Source of the DNA: Pseudomonas sp. LP_7_YM
GTDB taxonomy: Bacteria; Pseudomonadota; Gammaproteobacteria; Pseudomonadales; Pseudomonadaceae
Assembly (NCBI RefSeq): GCF_004364435.1
Contig: NZ_SOCT01000006.1
Span: forward strand, 234,647-298,646
DNA length: 64,000 nt
Direction: 5' to 3'
Shown: positions 28,926-37,504 of the stretch, piece by piece
Layout: every line of letters begins with the position of its first letter
Numbering within the stretch: the stretch's first letter is position 1
The notes under the pieces: generated by a model
Seen by the model: only the letters and a program-made list of their open reading frames with translations
The model's database searches: none
Told to the model about the DNA's origin: nothing
Program-made: the position numbers and the translations under genes

Positions 28926-29858
28926 ATGAAGACGGTGTTGGTGTTAGTCGAGAGTGTGAACGAGTACTTGCCGATCCTTGAGGACAACGGATTTCGCCTG
29001 ATCCTGGCGCCGACACCGGCGACGCGGGCGGACGCGGTGGCGACCCGTGGTCATGAAATCGATGCGGTACTGACCCGCGGGCCGCTCGGTGTTACAGCCG
29101 CTGAGATGGCGGCATTGCCCCGGCTTGGAATCATTTGTGTGCTCGGCGCCGGTTATGAGCAGGTGGACCTGCCGGCGGCCAAGGCGCGCGGGATCACCGT
29201 AACCAACGGCGCCGGGGTCAATGCACCGAGCGTGGCCGATCATGCGATGGCGTTGCTGTTGTCAGCGGTCCGCGATATTCCGCAGGCCGATGCGTCGGTG
29301 CGCCGGAGCGAGTGGCGCAAGATCACGCGGCCCTCGTTCGCCAACAAGCGCATCGGCATTCTGGGCCTGGGGGCGGTCGGCATGGCAATCGCCAGACGTG
29401 CGCTGGGTTTTGACATGCAGGTGAGCTATCACAGCCGTTCGCCACGTGACGACGTGGACTTCACCTATTGCGCGACGCCGTTGGCACTGGCTGCCGAGTC
29501 CGATTTTCTGATCGTCGCCACCCCCGGCGGCGGCGCAACCCGTCATCTGATCGACAAGGCCACTATCGAAGCGCTGGGCCCGCAGGGTTTCCTGGTGAAT
29601 ATCGCCCGGGCCAGCGTGGTAGACACCCAAGCCCTGATCGATGCCTTGCAGCATGGGCGTTTGGCCGGTGCGGCGCTGGATGTATTCGACGATGAGCCGC
29701 AGGTGCCCAATGCCCTGAAAACCCTGGGCAACGTGGTCCTGACGCCCCATGTCGCGGGCCTTTCACCGCAGGCTTCAAGCGACACCGTGCAGAGGGTGGC
29801 CGATAACCTGCTGGCGTTCTATGCGGGCAAGCCGGTGCTGACGCCTGTGCACAGTTGA
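28926..29858 (+). CDS. D-2-hydroxyacid dehydrogenase family protein
   Basis: 310 residues. NAD(P)-binding GILGLGAVGMAIARRA near 143, the conserved Arg in NIARASVVD near 226 and the His in LTPHVAG near 275 are the family signatures. It reduces or oxidises a short 2-oxo/2-hydroxy acid such as glyoxylate, hydroxypyruvate or a keto-sugar acid. AAGGAG ends 5 bases before ATG 28926; the ATG directly before it is less well spaced. An SDR gene follows 88 bases later, probably in the same operon. Confidence 0.88.
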   Translation: MKTVLVLVESVNEYLPILEDNGFRLILAPTPATRADAVATRGHEIDAVLTRGPLGVTAAEMAALPRLGIICVLGAGYEQVDLPAAKARGITVTNGAGVNAPSVADHAMALLLSAVRDIPQADASVRRSEWRKITRPSFANKRIGILGLGAVGMAIARRALGFDMQVSYHSRSPRDDVDFTYCATPLALAAESDFLIVATPGGGATRHLIDKATIEALGPQGFLVNIARASVVDTQALIDALQHGRLAGAALDVFDDEPQVPNALKTLGNVVLTPHVAGLSPQASSDTVQRVADNLLAFYAGKPVLTPVHS

Positions 29859-29946
29859 GTCATGACGTTCAGGTTCATCGGGTACAGCATTGCCGCCCAC
29901 TGGTTTTGAAACCGAATTCATCCCTCCAGCAACAAAGGAATTGCTC

Positions 29947-30711
29947 ATGTCTTCATCTTCGGCCCTGAAAGTTGCGCTGGTCACGGGCGCAGGCAGCGGC
30001 ATTGGTCGCGCCGTGGCATTGCAACTGCTGAGGGACGGCTATGCCGTGGTCCTGGCCGGGCGCCGTCCGGAGCCGTTGACTGCGCTGGCCGAGCAGGCGC
30101 AAGCGGCCGGTCAGCAGGCGCTGGCGGTGCCCACCGATGTGCGCGACTCCGTCAGCGTCGATGCATTGTTCACAGAGATTGAACGCACTTTCGGTCGGCT
30201 GGACGTCTCGTTCAACAATGCGGGGATCGGCGCGCCTGCGGTGCCGATGGATGAGCTGACGGTCGAGCAGTGGAAAAACGTGATCGATACCAACGTCACC
30301 GGCATGTTCCTTTGCGTGCGTGCCGCGTTTGGCCTGATGCGTCGCCAGATTCCACAGGGTGGCCGGATCATCAATAACGGTTCGATATCGGCCCACACCC
30401 CGCGCCTTTTCAGCTCGCCGTACACTTCCAGCAAACATGCGGTATTGGGGTTGACCAAGAGCACGGCGCTGGATGGTCGGCAATACAACATCGCCTGCGG
30501 GCAGATCGACATCGGCAATGCCCTGACCGAAATGACCGATCGCATGACCAAGGGCGTGTTGCAGCCCAATGGCGAATTGCAGGTCGAACCCACGATGAAC
30601 GTGCAGCATGTGGCCGACGCCGTGAGCCATATGGCTAGCCTGCCGTTGTCAGCCAACGTGCTGAACCTGACGGTGATGGCGACCCACATGCCATTCGTAG
30701 GGCGTGGTTGA
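29947..30711 (+). CDS. Short-chain dehydrogenase/reductase
   Basis: 254 residues, classical SDR. The cofactor loop is TGAGSGIGRA near 14-23, NNAGIG near 95, and the catalytic set includes Ser in NNGSISAH and Tyr-x-x-x-Lys in YTSSKHA near 160. Substrate unknown. An AAAGGA site precedes the ATG. The preceding 2-hydroxyacid dehydrogenase gene suggests a joint role on a hydroxy or keto acid, but this is inference. Confidence 0.88.
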   Translation: MSSSSALKVALVTGAGSGIGRAVALQLLRDGYAVVLAGRRPEPLTALAEQAQAAGQQALAVPTDVRDSVSVDALFTEIERTFGRLDVSFNNAGIGAPAVPMDELTVEQWKNVIDTNVTGMFLCVRAAFGLMRRQIPQGGRIINNGSISAHTPRLFSSPYTSSKHAVLGLTKSTALDGRQYNIACGQIDIGNALTEMTDRMTKGVLQPNGELQVEPTMNVQHVADAVSHMASLPLSANVLNLTVMATHMPFVGRG

Positions 30712-30786
30712 ATCAGGTCTGGATAAGCACGCTCATTCCCACCGTGATTGGTCGCGGCTCAACTGCGTGAAGCCCCGATGTCGGCG

Positions 30787-31695
30787 TCAGGGCAGTTCAA
30801 TTGCCCGTGTCAGCTCGCTGAACAACGCCGACACCGAGCGCAGTGCGCGGCAGTCCGGTCGGGTCAGCAGCCACAATGCCGTGTCGTAGCCCTCCAGCGG
30901 TTCACCCAGACGCTGTAGATCGCCTTCCCTGAGCATGAAGTCAGGCAGGGCTGCTACGCCCATCCCCGCGCGCACCAACTGTGCGACGGCGAGCATAGAA
31001 CTGCAGCGGTAGGCCAGGTTCACCTTTGGCAACTGCTGGCGCCGCCAGGAGACTGTCGGGTGATCCGGCAGAAAATCATCCGGTGCGATCCAGCGCATGT
31101 CTTCAAGCGCGCGCTCCCCGCACTGCTGTAAATAAGATTCGTTGGCGCACACCTGATACGACACTGTGCCCAGGCGAGTGCCGACCAGATGCTCAGGCGG
31201 GGCGTTGGTCAGACGCAACGCTATGTCGGCGTCGCGGCGGCTGAGGTTGGCGAAGGTGCTGGACGTGTTGAGTTCAAGTTTCAGCCCCGGATAGTCGGGC
31301 ATGAAACGTGTCAGCGCCGGCAACAGCAGATTCTGCAACACCGCTTCGGTGCAGGTCAGGCGCACGGTGCCGCTGATGACCTGGTGGCCCTGATCCAGGC
31401 TGATCTGCGCCAGTGCCAGAGCCTGCTCGGCACTTTCTGCCTGCTGCGCCAGCGCCAGTGCAGCGCTGGTCGCCTGATAGCCGGTACGGTTCTTCTCGAA
31501 CAGCGCGGTGCCGGCCGAGGCCTCCAGGCGCCGCACCGCACGAAACACCGTGGACACGTCGAGGCTAAGCAGCTGCGCCGCTCTGGACAGGTTCTTTCCG
31601 CGCACCAGCGCGAGGATCAGGGTGAGATCGGTATGGTTGATTCGGTATTGCGCGGCTGCATTGATCACTTGCCTGAACGCCAATTCTGATTGCAT
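30787..31695 (-). CDS. LysR-family transcriptional regulator
   Basis: 302 residues. The winged-helix DNA-binding domain (about 15-75) includes GKNLSRAAQLLSLDVSTVFRAVRRLE, followed by the usual substrate-binding domain. The start at 31695 leaves a short leader before the HTH. It is divergent from the amidotransferase-like gene with 62 bases between, the classical layout for a LysR regulator and its target, so it probably controls the two genes at 31758-32790. Confidence 0.88.
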   Translation of the reverse strand: MQSELAFRQVINAAAQYRINHTDLTLILALVRGKNLSRAAQLLSLDVSTVFRAVRRLEASAGTALFEKNRTGYQATSAALALAQQAESAEQALALAQISLDQGHQVISGTVRLTCTEAVLQNLLLPALTRFMPDYPGLKLELNTSSTFANLSRRDADIALRLTNAPPEHLVGTRLGTVSYQVCANESYLQQCGERALEDMRWIAPDDFLPDHPTVSWRRQQLPKVNLAYRCSSMLAVAQLVRAGMGVAALPDFMLREGDLQRLGEPLEGYDTALWLLTRPDCRALRSVSALFSELTRAIELP

Positions 31696-31757
31696 GAGCA
31701 CAAGCTTATAGTCAGCGCCGGACTTATCGCAAAGCGTTTTGATATCAAGGAGCAGGC

Positions 31758-32480
31758 ATGAAACACAAGCAGGTGATCCGCATCGCGCTGGTCGGTGATT
31801 ATGACGAAGACGTGCCCGCGCACCAGGCGATTCCTGTGGCATTGGAGCGAGCGGCCGGTGAGACGGGTATCGGGGTCGAGTTCCAATGGCTCCCCACACC
31901 TGAAATTGGCGATGCTGCGAATTTAAAAGCCTTCGACGGCATCTGGTGTGTGCCGGCCAGCCCTTATCGCGACATGAACGGTGCATTGACCGCGATCCGT
32001 TACGCGCGCGAGCAGCGGGTGGCTTTCCTTGGCACATGCGGTGGCTTTCAGCACGCGGTGCTGGAGTATGCACGGCATCATTTAGGCTGGGTCGACGCCG
32101 AACATGGCGAGACTGCTCCCGATTCGGATCAGGCCATCATCACCCCGCTCAGTTGTTCGCTGGTCGAGGCGTTCGCGCCGATTCGGCTGCTGCCCGGTTC
32201 CCGCATCGCCAACGCCTACGCCGCCGAGCAAACCCATGAGCGTTACCGCTGCCGTTATGGCCTGCGCAAGGAACTGGAGGCGCAGATATTCGCCGGGCCG
32301 CTGAAAGTCAGTGGCTACGATCAGGACAACGAAGTCCGTGCCATGGAGCTGGACGGTCATCCGTTCTTCGTCGCCACGCTGTTTCAGCCTGAGCGGGCCG
32401 CGCTGGAAGGCATGACGCCGCCTCTGGTCAAGGCTTTCGTACTGGCCTGTGCGAAAAGTGAGGACAGCCGCGATGATTGA
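31758..32480 (+). CDS. CTP synthase C-terminal-like class I amidotransferase homologue, His replaced
   Basis: 240 residues. The fold follows the glutaminase domain of CTP synthase (IALVGDYDEDVPAHQAIP at the N-terminus; HPFFVATLFQPE near the end). The nucleophile elbow GTCGGFQ keeps Cys94. At the position of the catalytic His in the usual FHPE motif this protein has Gln (FQPE, Gln210, Glu212), so normal glutamine hydrolysis is doubtful. I recall a family annotated as CTP synthase C-terminal region-related proteins with this pattern; function not established. It overlaps the next gene by 8 bases. Confidence 0.75.
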   Translation: MKHKQVIRIALVGDYDEDVPAHQAIPVALERAAGETGIGVEFQWLPTPEIGDAANLKAFDGIWCVPASPYRDMNGALTAIRYAREQRVAFLGTCGGFQHAVLEYARHHLGWVDAEHGETAPDSDQAIITPLSCSLVEAFAPIRLLPGSRIANAYAAEQTHERYRCRYGLRKELEAQIFAGPLKVSGYDQDNEVRAMELDGHPFFVATLFQPERAALEGMTPPLVKAFVLACAKSEDSRDD

Positions 32481-32790
32481 AACCCTCCCGTCGCCTTATT
32501 ACGCCGTGATCTTTACCTCGGTTCGGACCGCCACTGGCGCTGAGGAGTACGAGCGGGCCTCGCAGAGAATGCTGGAACTGGTGCAGGCGCAGCCCGGTTT
32601 CCTGGGGGTGAAATCGGTTCGCGGCGAAGACGGACTGGGCATCACGGTCTCCTGCTGGACCGATCAGGCAGCGATTCTGGCCTGGAAAAATCACCCGGAA
32701 CATCAGGAGATTCGTGAGCGCGGTCGCAGGATCTGGTATCGCTCCTATCACATCCGCATCACCCGTGTAGAGCGCAGTTACAGCGCTTGA
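32473..32790 (+). CDS. Antibiotic biosynthesis monooxygenase (ABM) domain protein
   Basis: 105 residues, a ferredoxin-like alpha/beta barrel. YYAVIFTSVRT, MLELVQAQPGFLGVKSV and ISCW-like/AWKNHPEHQEIRERG segments follow the ABM family of small cofactor-free oxygenases and related heme or aldehyde-binding proteins. Translation is coupled to the amidotransferase-like gene (8-base overlap), and AGGA lies 8 bases before its ATG inside that gene. The substrate is unknown; it may be a regulatory or detoxifying partner. Confidence 0.8.
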   Translation: MIETLPSPYYAVIFTSVRTATGAEEYERASQRMLELVQAQPGFLGVKSVRGEDGLGITVSCWTDQAAILAWKNHPEHQEIRERGRRIWYRSYHIRITRVERSYSA

Positions 32791-32813
32791 CCTGTCTGTG
32801 ATGATGCGTTCAG

Positions 32814-33192
32814 GTGTCGGCCATCGCATCCCTGGCCGACTCCTGCTTCGCCGCGTTGCGTCGACCGCTTTGCACCTTGCTGCACAACACGCTGCACCCT
32901 CACTGGCCGCAGTGGTTGCGACGCTTCGCGCAAATCAGCGAGGGATCGGGCAGGGCAATCCCCGGCATTCATTCCGACCAGCCGTTGCTGGCCATCGAGG
33001 CGCACGGCGCAGTCAGGCAGTGGTCATCACCAGCGAATGGTTAACCCAGGGAGGTGGTGAACGGGTTGCTGGTTGAGCCCTTCGAGCAACCATTGCCGCT
33101 GTCGAAGGGCTACTACCTGGTGCAGCCCAAACACGCGATCCTGCGCCCGACGGTTCAGGCGGTGAGGGCGTGGTTGATAGGTGAGGCCGCGG
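32814..33192 (+). pseudogene. C-terminal remnant of a GcvA-type LysR regulator
   Basis: Three frames carry matching pieces in order. LCTLLHNTLHPHWPQWLRRFAQ lies near 32870-32930, IHSDQPLLAIEAHG near 32965-33010, VVITSEWLTQ near 33020-33045, and VEPFEQPLPLSKGYYLVQ with a final VRAWLIGEAA near 33070-33185. These follow the C-terminal half of the LysR substrate-binding domain. The DNA-binding half is missing and at least two frameshifts are present. The remnant ends at the 3' end of the convergent atoE-like gene. Confidence 0.75.
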
Positions 33193-33195
33193 CCC

Positions 33196-34614
33196 TTACG
33201 GCATCATCGGCGGGACATACGCCAGCGTCGCACCCAATGCCCACAACAGAAACAACACCAGCGGGGTGTGCACCAGCAACTGCACGAACGAGAAGCCGAT
33301 CAGATCCCGCGCCTTGATCCCCAGAACGCCCAGCAGCGGCAGCATATAAAACGGGTTGATCAGGTTCGGTAGCGCTTCGGCGGCGTTGTAGATCTGCACC
33401 GCCCAGCCCAGGTGGTATTTCAGGTCGTTGGCGACTTGCATCACGTAAGGCGCTTCGATGACCCACTTGCCGCCACCGGAAGGGATGAAGAACCCGAGGA
33501 TCGCCGAATACACACCCATCAGCAGTGCATAGGTGTCGTGGGAGGCGATACGGATGAAGAAGGTCGATATGTGGTGCGCCACGGTTTGTGCGTCGCCGCC
33601 CTTGACCGTGGTCAGCAGCGCGGCGATCGAACCGTAGAGCGGGAACTGAATCAGCACCCCGGTGGTGGTTGGGACGGCACGGGCCACGGCATCCAGAAAA
33701 CTGCGCGGGCGCCAGTGCAGCAGGGCGCCGACCATGATGAACAGAAAGTTGTAGGTGTTCAGACCGGAAATCGCCGTGATCGCGGACTTGGTGCTGAACT
33801 CGTTGTACAGCCAGCCGGACGCCAGGATGACCATCAGAATGATCAACAGCGGGCTGTATTCCAGCCACTCACCTGGCCGGGTGCGCGCGGGCAATGGCGG
33901 CAGGCTGAATGCCGGGTCAACGCCACATGCCTTGGCATCGCGGGCATTGGCCGGGCCGGGAGCGGTGGCGTAGGCAACGATGATCGAGACCACCACCAGC
34001 GTGAGCAGCATCAGGCCCGATTGCCAGAGGAAGATCGTCTGGGTAAACGGGATCATCCCGGTGATCGCCAGAATCGACGGTGGCAGGCTGGCCGGGTTGG
34101 CTTGCAACTGCGCCGCTGACGACGACAGTCCCAATGCCCAGACTGCGCCCAGCCCCAGATAGGCCGCCGCACCGGCCGCGCGGTAGTCCATTTTCAGGTC
34201 GGTACGGCGAGCCAGCGCACGCACCAGCAGGCCACCGAACACCAGCGACAGCCCCCAGTTGAGCAGCGAGGCTACCATCGAAATCAATGCGACCCACGCC
34301 ACGGCCGAGCGACCGTTTTTCGGGATGCGCGCCAGGCGGTCGATGAGTTTCACCGCAGGTGGCGAACTGGCCACGACGTAGCCGCCGATGACCACGAAGG
34401 CCATTTGCATGGTAAACGGGATCAGGCTCCAGAAACCGTCGCCGAAGGCTTTGGCGGCGTCGGCCGGTTTGGCGCCGATGGCCAGCGTGGCGAGGGTGAC
34501 GATCACCACGGCCAGCGCGGCGAACACCCAGGAGTCAGGGAACCAGCGTTCGGCCCACTGGGCGCAGCGCAGTGCAAATCGAGCGTAGCGGCTTTCTTTA
34601 ATCGTCTCGGCCAC
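33196..34614 (-). CDS. atoE: Short-chain fatty acid transporter, AtoE family
   Basis: 472 residues with about 12 membrane segments. VASSPPAVKLIDRLARIPKN near 75 and FIPSGGGKWVIEAP near 365 are conserved in AtoE/SCFA transporters. A GTG start at 34614 is chosen: it follows an AAGAGG site, gives VAETIKESRYARF (a normal N-terminus) and avoids a 46-residue unconserved leader from ATG 34752. It probably imports acetoacetate or butyrate for the CoA-transferase encoded upstream in the same direction. Confidence 0.88.
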   Translation of the reverse strand: MAETIKESRYARFALRCAQWAERWFPDSWVFAALAVVIVTLATLAIGAKPADAAKAFGDGFWSLIPFTMQMAFVVIGGYVVASSPPAVKLIDRLARIPKNGRSAVAWVALISMVASLLNWGLSLVFGGLLVRALARRTDLKMDYRAAGAAAYLGLGAVWALGLSSSAAQLQANPASLPPSILAITGMIPFTQTIFLWQSGLMLLTLVVVSIIVAYATAPGPANARDAKACGVDPAFSLPPLPARTRPGEWLEYSPLLIILMVILASGWLYNEFSTKSAITAISGLNTYNFLFIMVGALLHWRPRSFLDAVARAVPTTTGVLIQFPLYGSIAALLTTVKGGDAQTVAHHISTFFIRIASHDTYALLMGVYSAILGFFIPSGGGKWVIEAPYVMQVANDLKYHLGWAVQIYNAAEALPNLINPFYMLPLLGVLGIKARDLIGFSFVQLLVHTPLVLFLLWALGATLAYVPPMMP

Positions 34615-34708
34615 GGGTTTTTTACCTCTTGGAATTATTGTCCAGGTGCTATTCGGGTAGCTGTTCTTGGGATGGCAGTGTTGAAAAGGTGCAGCGCTGA
34701 TACGGCAA

Positions 34709-34732
34709 AGCCCCTTCGTTACGGAAGGGGCT
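34709..34732 (-). other. Hairpin between CoA-transferase and atoE genes
   Basis: AGCCCCTTC (34709-34717) and GAAGGGGCT (34724-34732) form a perfect 9-bp stem. On the minus strand only a short T-stretch follows. It could partly terminate transcription or stabilise the upstream message. Confidence 0.6.
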
Positions 34733-34813
34733 GAGGGGTATGGCGATGTCACGCCGGTCGATCGGGCAGACCGTTGTGATTCAGGTCGAAGACCTACAGG
34801 TTTATGCCTGTTG

Positions 34814-35470
34814 TCAAAATGTCATCTCGACCACATCGTCCGGCACGATCAATTTGCCAGCGGTCCTGGCGACGATTTCCTCGACGCTTACCCCAGGCGC
34901 AGTCTCGCGCAGAATGAAAGCGCCGTTTTCGATTTCGAGGTAAGCCAGGTCGGTCAGTACTTTCTTGATGCAGCCAGCGCCGGTCAGCGGCAGGCTGCAG
35001 CGCGACAGCAGTTTCGATTCGCCGTCCTTCGACGCGTGCGTCATGGTCACGATGATGTTGTCGGCACCGGCCACCAGATCCATCGCACCGCCCATGCCCT
35101 TGACCAGTTTCCCGGGAATCATCCAGGAGGCGATGTTGCCTTCGACGTCGACTTCGAAAGCACCGAGCACGGTCAGGTCGACATGGCCGCCACGGATCAT
35201 CGCGAAGGACTCGGCGGAGGAAAAGATCGAGGCGCCTTTGCGCGCCGTCACGGTCTGCTTGCCGGCGTTGATCATGTCGGCATCGATGGTTTCTTCGGTA
35301 GGAAATGCGCCCATGCCTAGCAGGCCGTTTTCCGATTGCAGCATCACGTCGATACCGTCAGGGACATAGTTGGCGACCAGGGTCGGAATGCCGATGCCCA
35401 GGTTCACGTAGAAGCCGTCTTGCAGTTCGCGCGCAACGCGCTGGGCCATTTGTTCGCGGGAGAGTGCCAT
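34814..35470 (-). CDS. 3-oxoacid CoA-transferase subunit B (AtoA/ScoB/DhcB type)
   Basis: 218 residues. GFYVNLGIGIPTLV and the active-site region SENGLLGMG (Glu of S-E-N-G) are hallmarks of family I CoA-transferase beta subunits. It forms the active enzyme with subunit A encoded 94 bases upstream. In P. aeruginosa the equivalent pair beside a LysR gene is DhcA/DhcB (dehydrocarnitine CoA-transferase); acetoacetate:succinyl-CoA transfer is the alternative. The start at 35470 (MALSREQMAQR) fits relatives. Confidence 0.9.
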   Translation of the reverse strand: MALSREQMAQRVARELQDGFYVNLGIGIPTLVANYVPDGIDVMLQSENGLLGMGAFPTEETIDADMINAGKQTVTARKGASIFSSAESFAMIRGGHVDLTVLGAFEVDVEGNIASWMIPGKLVKGMGGAMDLVAGADNIIVTMTHASKDGESKLLSRCSLPLTGAGCIKKVLTDLAYLEIENGAFILRETAPGVSVEEIVARTAGKLIVPDDVVEMTF

Positions 35471-35564
35471 GCGGTGGGTCTCTTTTATTGTGTCCGGCAA
35501 GCCGCTGCGAGTGAGCAAGCTGCCTGCGGGGTATCGATGAAGGGTTTCGATTCGGTGCGCCAGG

Positions 35565-36266
35565 TCAGGCTTTCCTGACCGTGCGCTGCTCGATGCGTTT
35601 CTCGAAAGTGCCCAGGATCACCCGGTCGACATAGATGCCCGGCGTATGAATTTCAGTCGGCAGCAGCACGCCCGGCTCGACGATTTCCTCGACTTCAACC
35701 ACGGTGATCCTGCCGGCGGTGGCCGCGACCGGGTTGAAATTCTGCGCAGTGTGGCGATAGACCACGTTACCGAAGTGGTCGGCCTTCCAGCCCTTGATGA
35801 TCGCGAAGTCGCCAGTAATGGCCTCTTCCAGAATCACGTTGCGGCCGTTGAACTGGCGGGTTTCCTTGCCTTCGGCGACAGGCGTGCCGTAGCCGGTTGC
35901 GGTGTAGAAGGCGGGGATCCCAGCACCGCCTGCGCGCATTTTTTCGGCGAGGGTGCCTTGAGGGGTGAGTTCGACTTCCAGTTCACCACTGAGCAACTGG
36001 CGTTCGAACAGGGCGTTTTCACCGACGTAGGAGGCGATCATTTTGCGGATCTGCCGGTCTTCCAGCAGGATGCCCAGGCCGAACCCATCGACCCCGCAAT
36101 TGTTGGACACGACGGTCAGCCCTTTCACGCCAAGGCGCTTGATTTCGGCGATGAGGTTTTCCGGAATCCCGCAAAGGCCGAAGCCCCCGGAAAGCACAGT
36201 CATGTTGTCGGTCAGCCCGGCGAGGGCCTCTTCGTAGGTCGCCACTCGTTTGTCGAGTCCAGCCAT
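35565..36266 (-). CDS. 3-oxoacid CoA-transferase subunit A (AtoD/ScoA/DhcA type)
   Basis: 233 residues. The CoA-binding loop SGGFGLCGIPENLI near 26-39 and GGAGIPAFYTATGYGT near 113 are typical of alpha subunits. It activates 3-oxoacids such as acetoacetate or dehydrocarnitine with CoA from succinyl-CoA. It is the first gene of a unit running A, B, atoE on the minus strand and is divergent from a LysR gene 130 bases away. No thiolase or 3-hydroxybutyrate dehydrogenase gene is present here. Confidence 0.9.
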   Translation of the reverse strand: MAGLDKRVATYEEALAGLTDNMTVLSGGFGLCGIPENLIAEIKRLGVKGLTVVSNNCGVDGFGLGILLEDRQIRKMIASYVGENALFERQLLSGELEVELTPQGTLAEKMRAGGAGIPAFYTATGYGTPVAEGKETRQFNGRNVILEEAITGDFAIIKGWKADHFGNVVYRHTAQNFNPVAATAGRITVVEVEEIVEPGVLLPTEIHTPGIYVDRVILGTFEKRIEQRTVRKA

Positions 36267-36396
36267 GGTGATGTCCCGCCTTCGTTGTAGTTATGTGCGA
36301 CAAGGTTTTTGTCGGCAAGCGTTCAGGGCATCTTCTCCCGCACCCAATGATTTGTTAATTTTGTTTTTTTCATACATTGATAAGAAAATTAAATAT

Positions 36397-37293
36397 ATGA
36401 GTGTAAAGCAGCTTCGGGCGTTTCTTGCAGTGGCGCAGTGTTTGAGTTTTGCCCAGGCAGGGGAGCGGCTGCATCTGTCGCAACCGGCCTTGAGCTTGAC
36501 CATCAAAGCGCTGGAAGCGGATCTGGGTGGGCAATTGCTCACCCGCACCACGCGTAACGTCAGCCTCACCCCCGAGGGCGAAGCGTTATTGCCGCTGGCC
36601 CGGCAGCTGCTGGCGGACTGGGACAACGCCGAAGAATTGCTGCGTCAGCGTTTCACTTTGCAGATGGGCAAGGTTTCCATTGCGGCGATGCCGTCGTTTG
36701 CCGGTAACGTGCTGCCGATCGCGTTGAAGGCATTTCGTGGCCGCTATCCACGGGTCAACGTGGCGGTGCATGACGTGATCAATGAGCAGGTGTTGGAGAT
36801 GGTCGATCACCGTCGGGTCGAGCTGGGCATCGGTTTTGAACCGGAGTCGAGCAACAGCCTGACCTTCACGTCGCTGTACAGGGATAGATTCGTCGCGGTG
36901 GTGCCCATGGATTCCGTGCTCGCCGGCATGAAAGAGGTGACTTGGGATGAGCTGCTCCGGCACGATTTCATTACCCTGCAACGACCTTCCGCAGTGCGTC
37001 TGCTGCTGGAACAGGACCTGCAGACCCGGCACGGCAGGTTGTCGGTAGCCTTTGAAAGCCATCAGCTGTCGACCGTGGGAAGGATGGTCGCCAATGGCCT
37101 TGGGGTCAGCGCAGTGCCCTCGCTGTGTATCGGGCAGATGGAGGAGTTGGGCGCATGCTGCATTGCCCTAGAGGGCCCGCGCATCGAGCGGCGAATTGGC
37201 CTGATCACCTTGGCCGATCACCAGCTGTCGGCGGCGGCGCAGGGATTGAAGGATGTGTTGATCGACTGCGCACAGCGCGCTGAGCGGGGCTGA
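36397..37293 (+). CDS. LysR-family regulator of the CoA-transferase unit (DhcR-like)
   Basis: 298 residues. The N-terminal HTH (LRAFLAVAQCLSFAQAGERLHLSQPALSLTIKALE, 5-40) and substrate-binding domain are complete. The start gives MSVKQLRAF, normal for the family, though its ribosome-binding site is poor in an AT-rich leader. The divergent placement before CoA-transferase subunit A copies P. aeruginosa dhcR-dhcAB, so it likely activates the unit in response to carnitine-derived or ketone-body intermediates. Confidence 0.85.
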   Translation: MSVKQLRAFLAVAQCLSFAQAGERLHLSQPALSLTIKALEADLGGQLLTRTTRNVSLTPEGEALLPLARQLLADWDNAEELLRQRFTLQMGKVSIAAMPSFAGNVLPIALKAFRGRYPRVNVAVHDVINEQVLEMVDHRRVELGIGFEPESSNSLTFTSLYRDRFVAVVPMDSVLAGMKEVTWDELLRHDFITLQRPSAVRLLLEQDLQTRHGRLSVAFESHQLSTVGRMVANGLGVSAVPSLCIGQMEELGACCIALEGPRIERRIGLITLADHQLSAAAQGLKDVLIDCAQRAERG

Positions 37294-37444
37294 GCTGAAT
37301 GTTTGCCATGCATTTATCAGCCCGAGCACTGATCACCCTGTGGGCGCGGAGCCTGCCGATGACCTTGGATGGAATCGGCCATTTCGGCCAAACCCTGTGA
37401 AAAATCAACTGCGACGCCATACCGCATACGGTATCGTTTGACTC

Positions 37445-37465
37445 GTTGAAACAATTTGTTTCAAC
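37445..37465. promoter_or_regulatory. Near-perfect 21-base palindrome before gntP-like gene (operator candidate)
   Basis: GTTGAAACAA-T-TTGTTTCAAC reads the same on both strands around a central T. It lies 40 bases before the permease start. The arms TGAAAC/GTTTCA resemble those of LacI- and GntR-type operators used for gluconate and ketogluconate genes in pseudomonads (PtxS sites have TGAAAC arms). The binding protein is unknown. Confidence 0.7.
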
Positions 37466-37504
37466 CCATCCAGAATATAAAACCAAATGATAAGGGGTTG
37501 CGCA

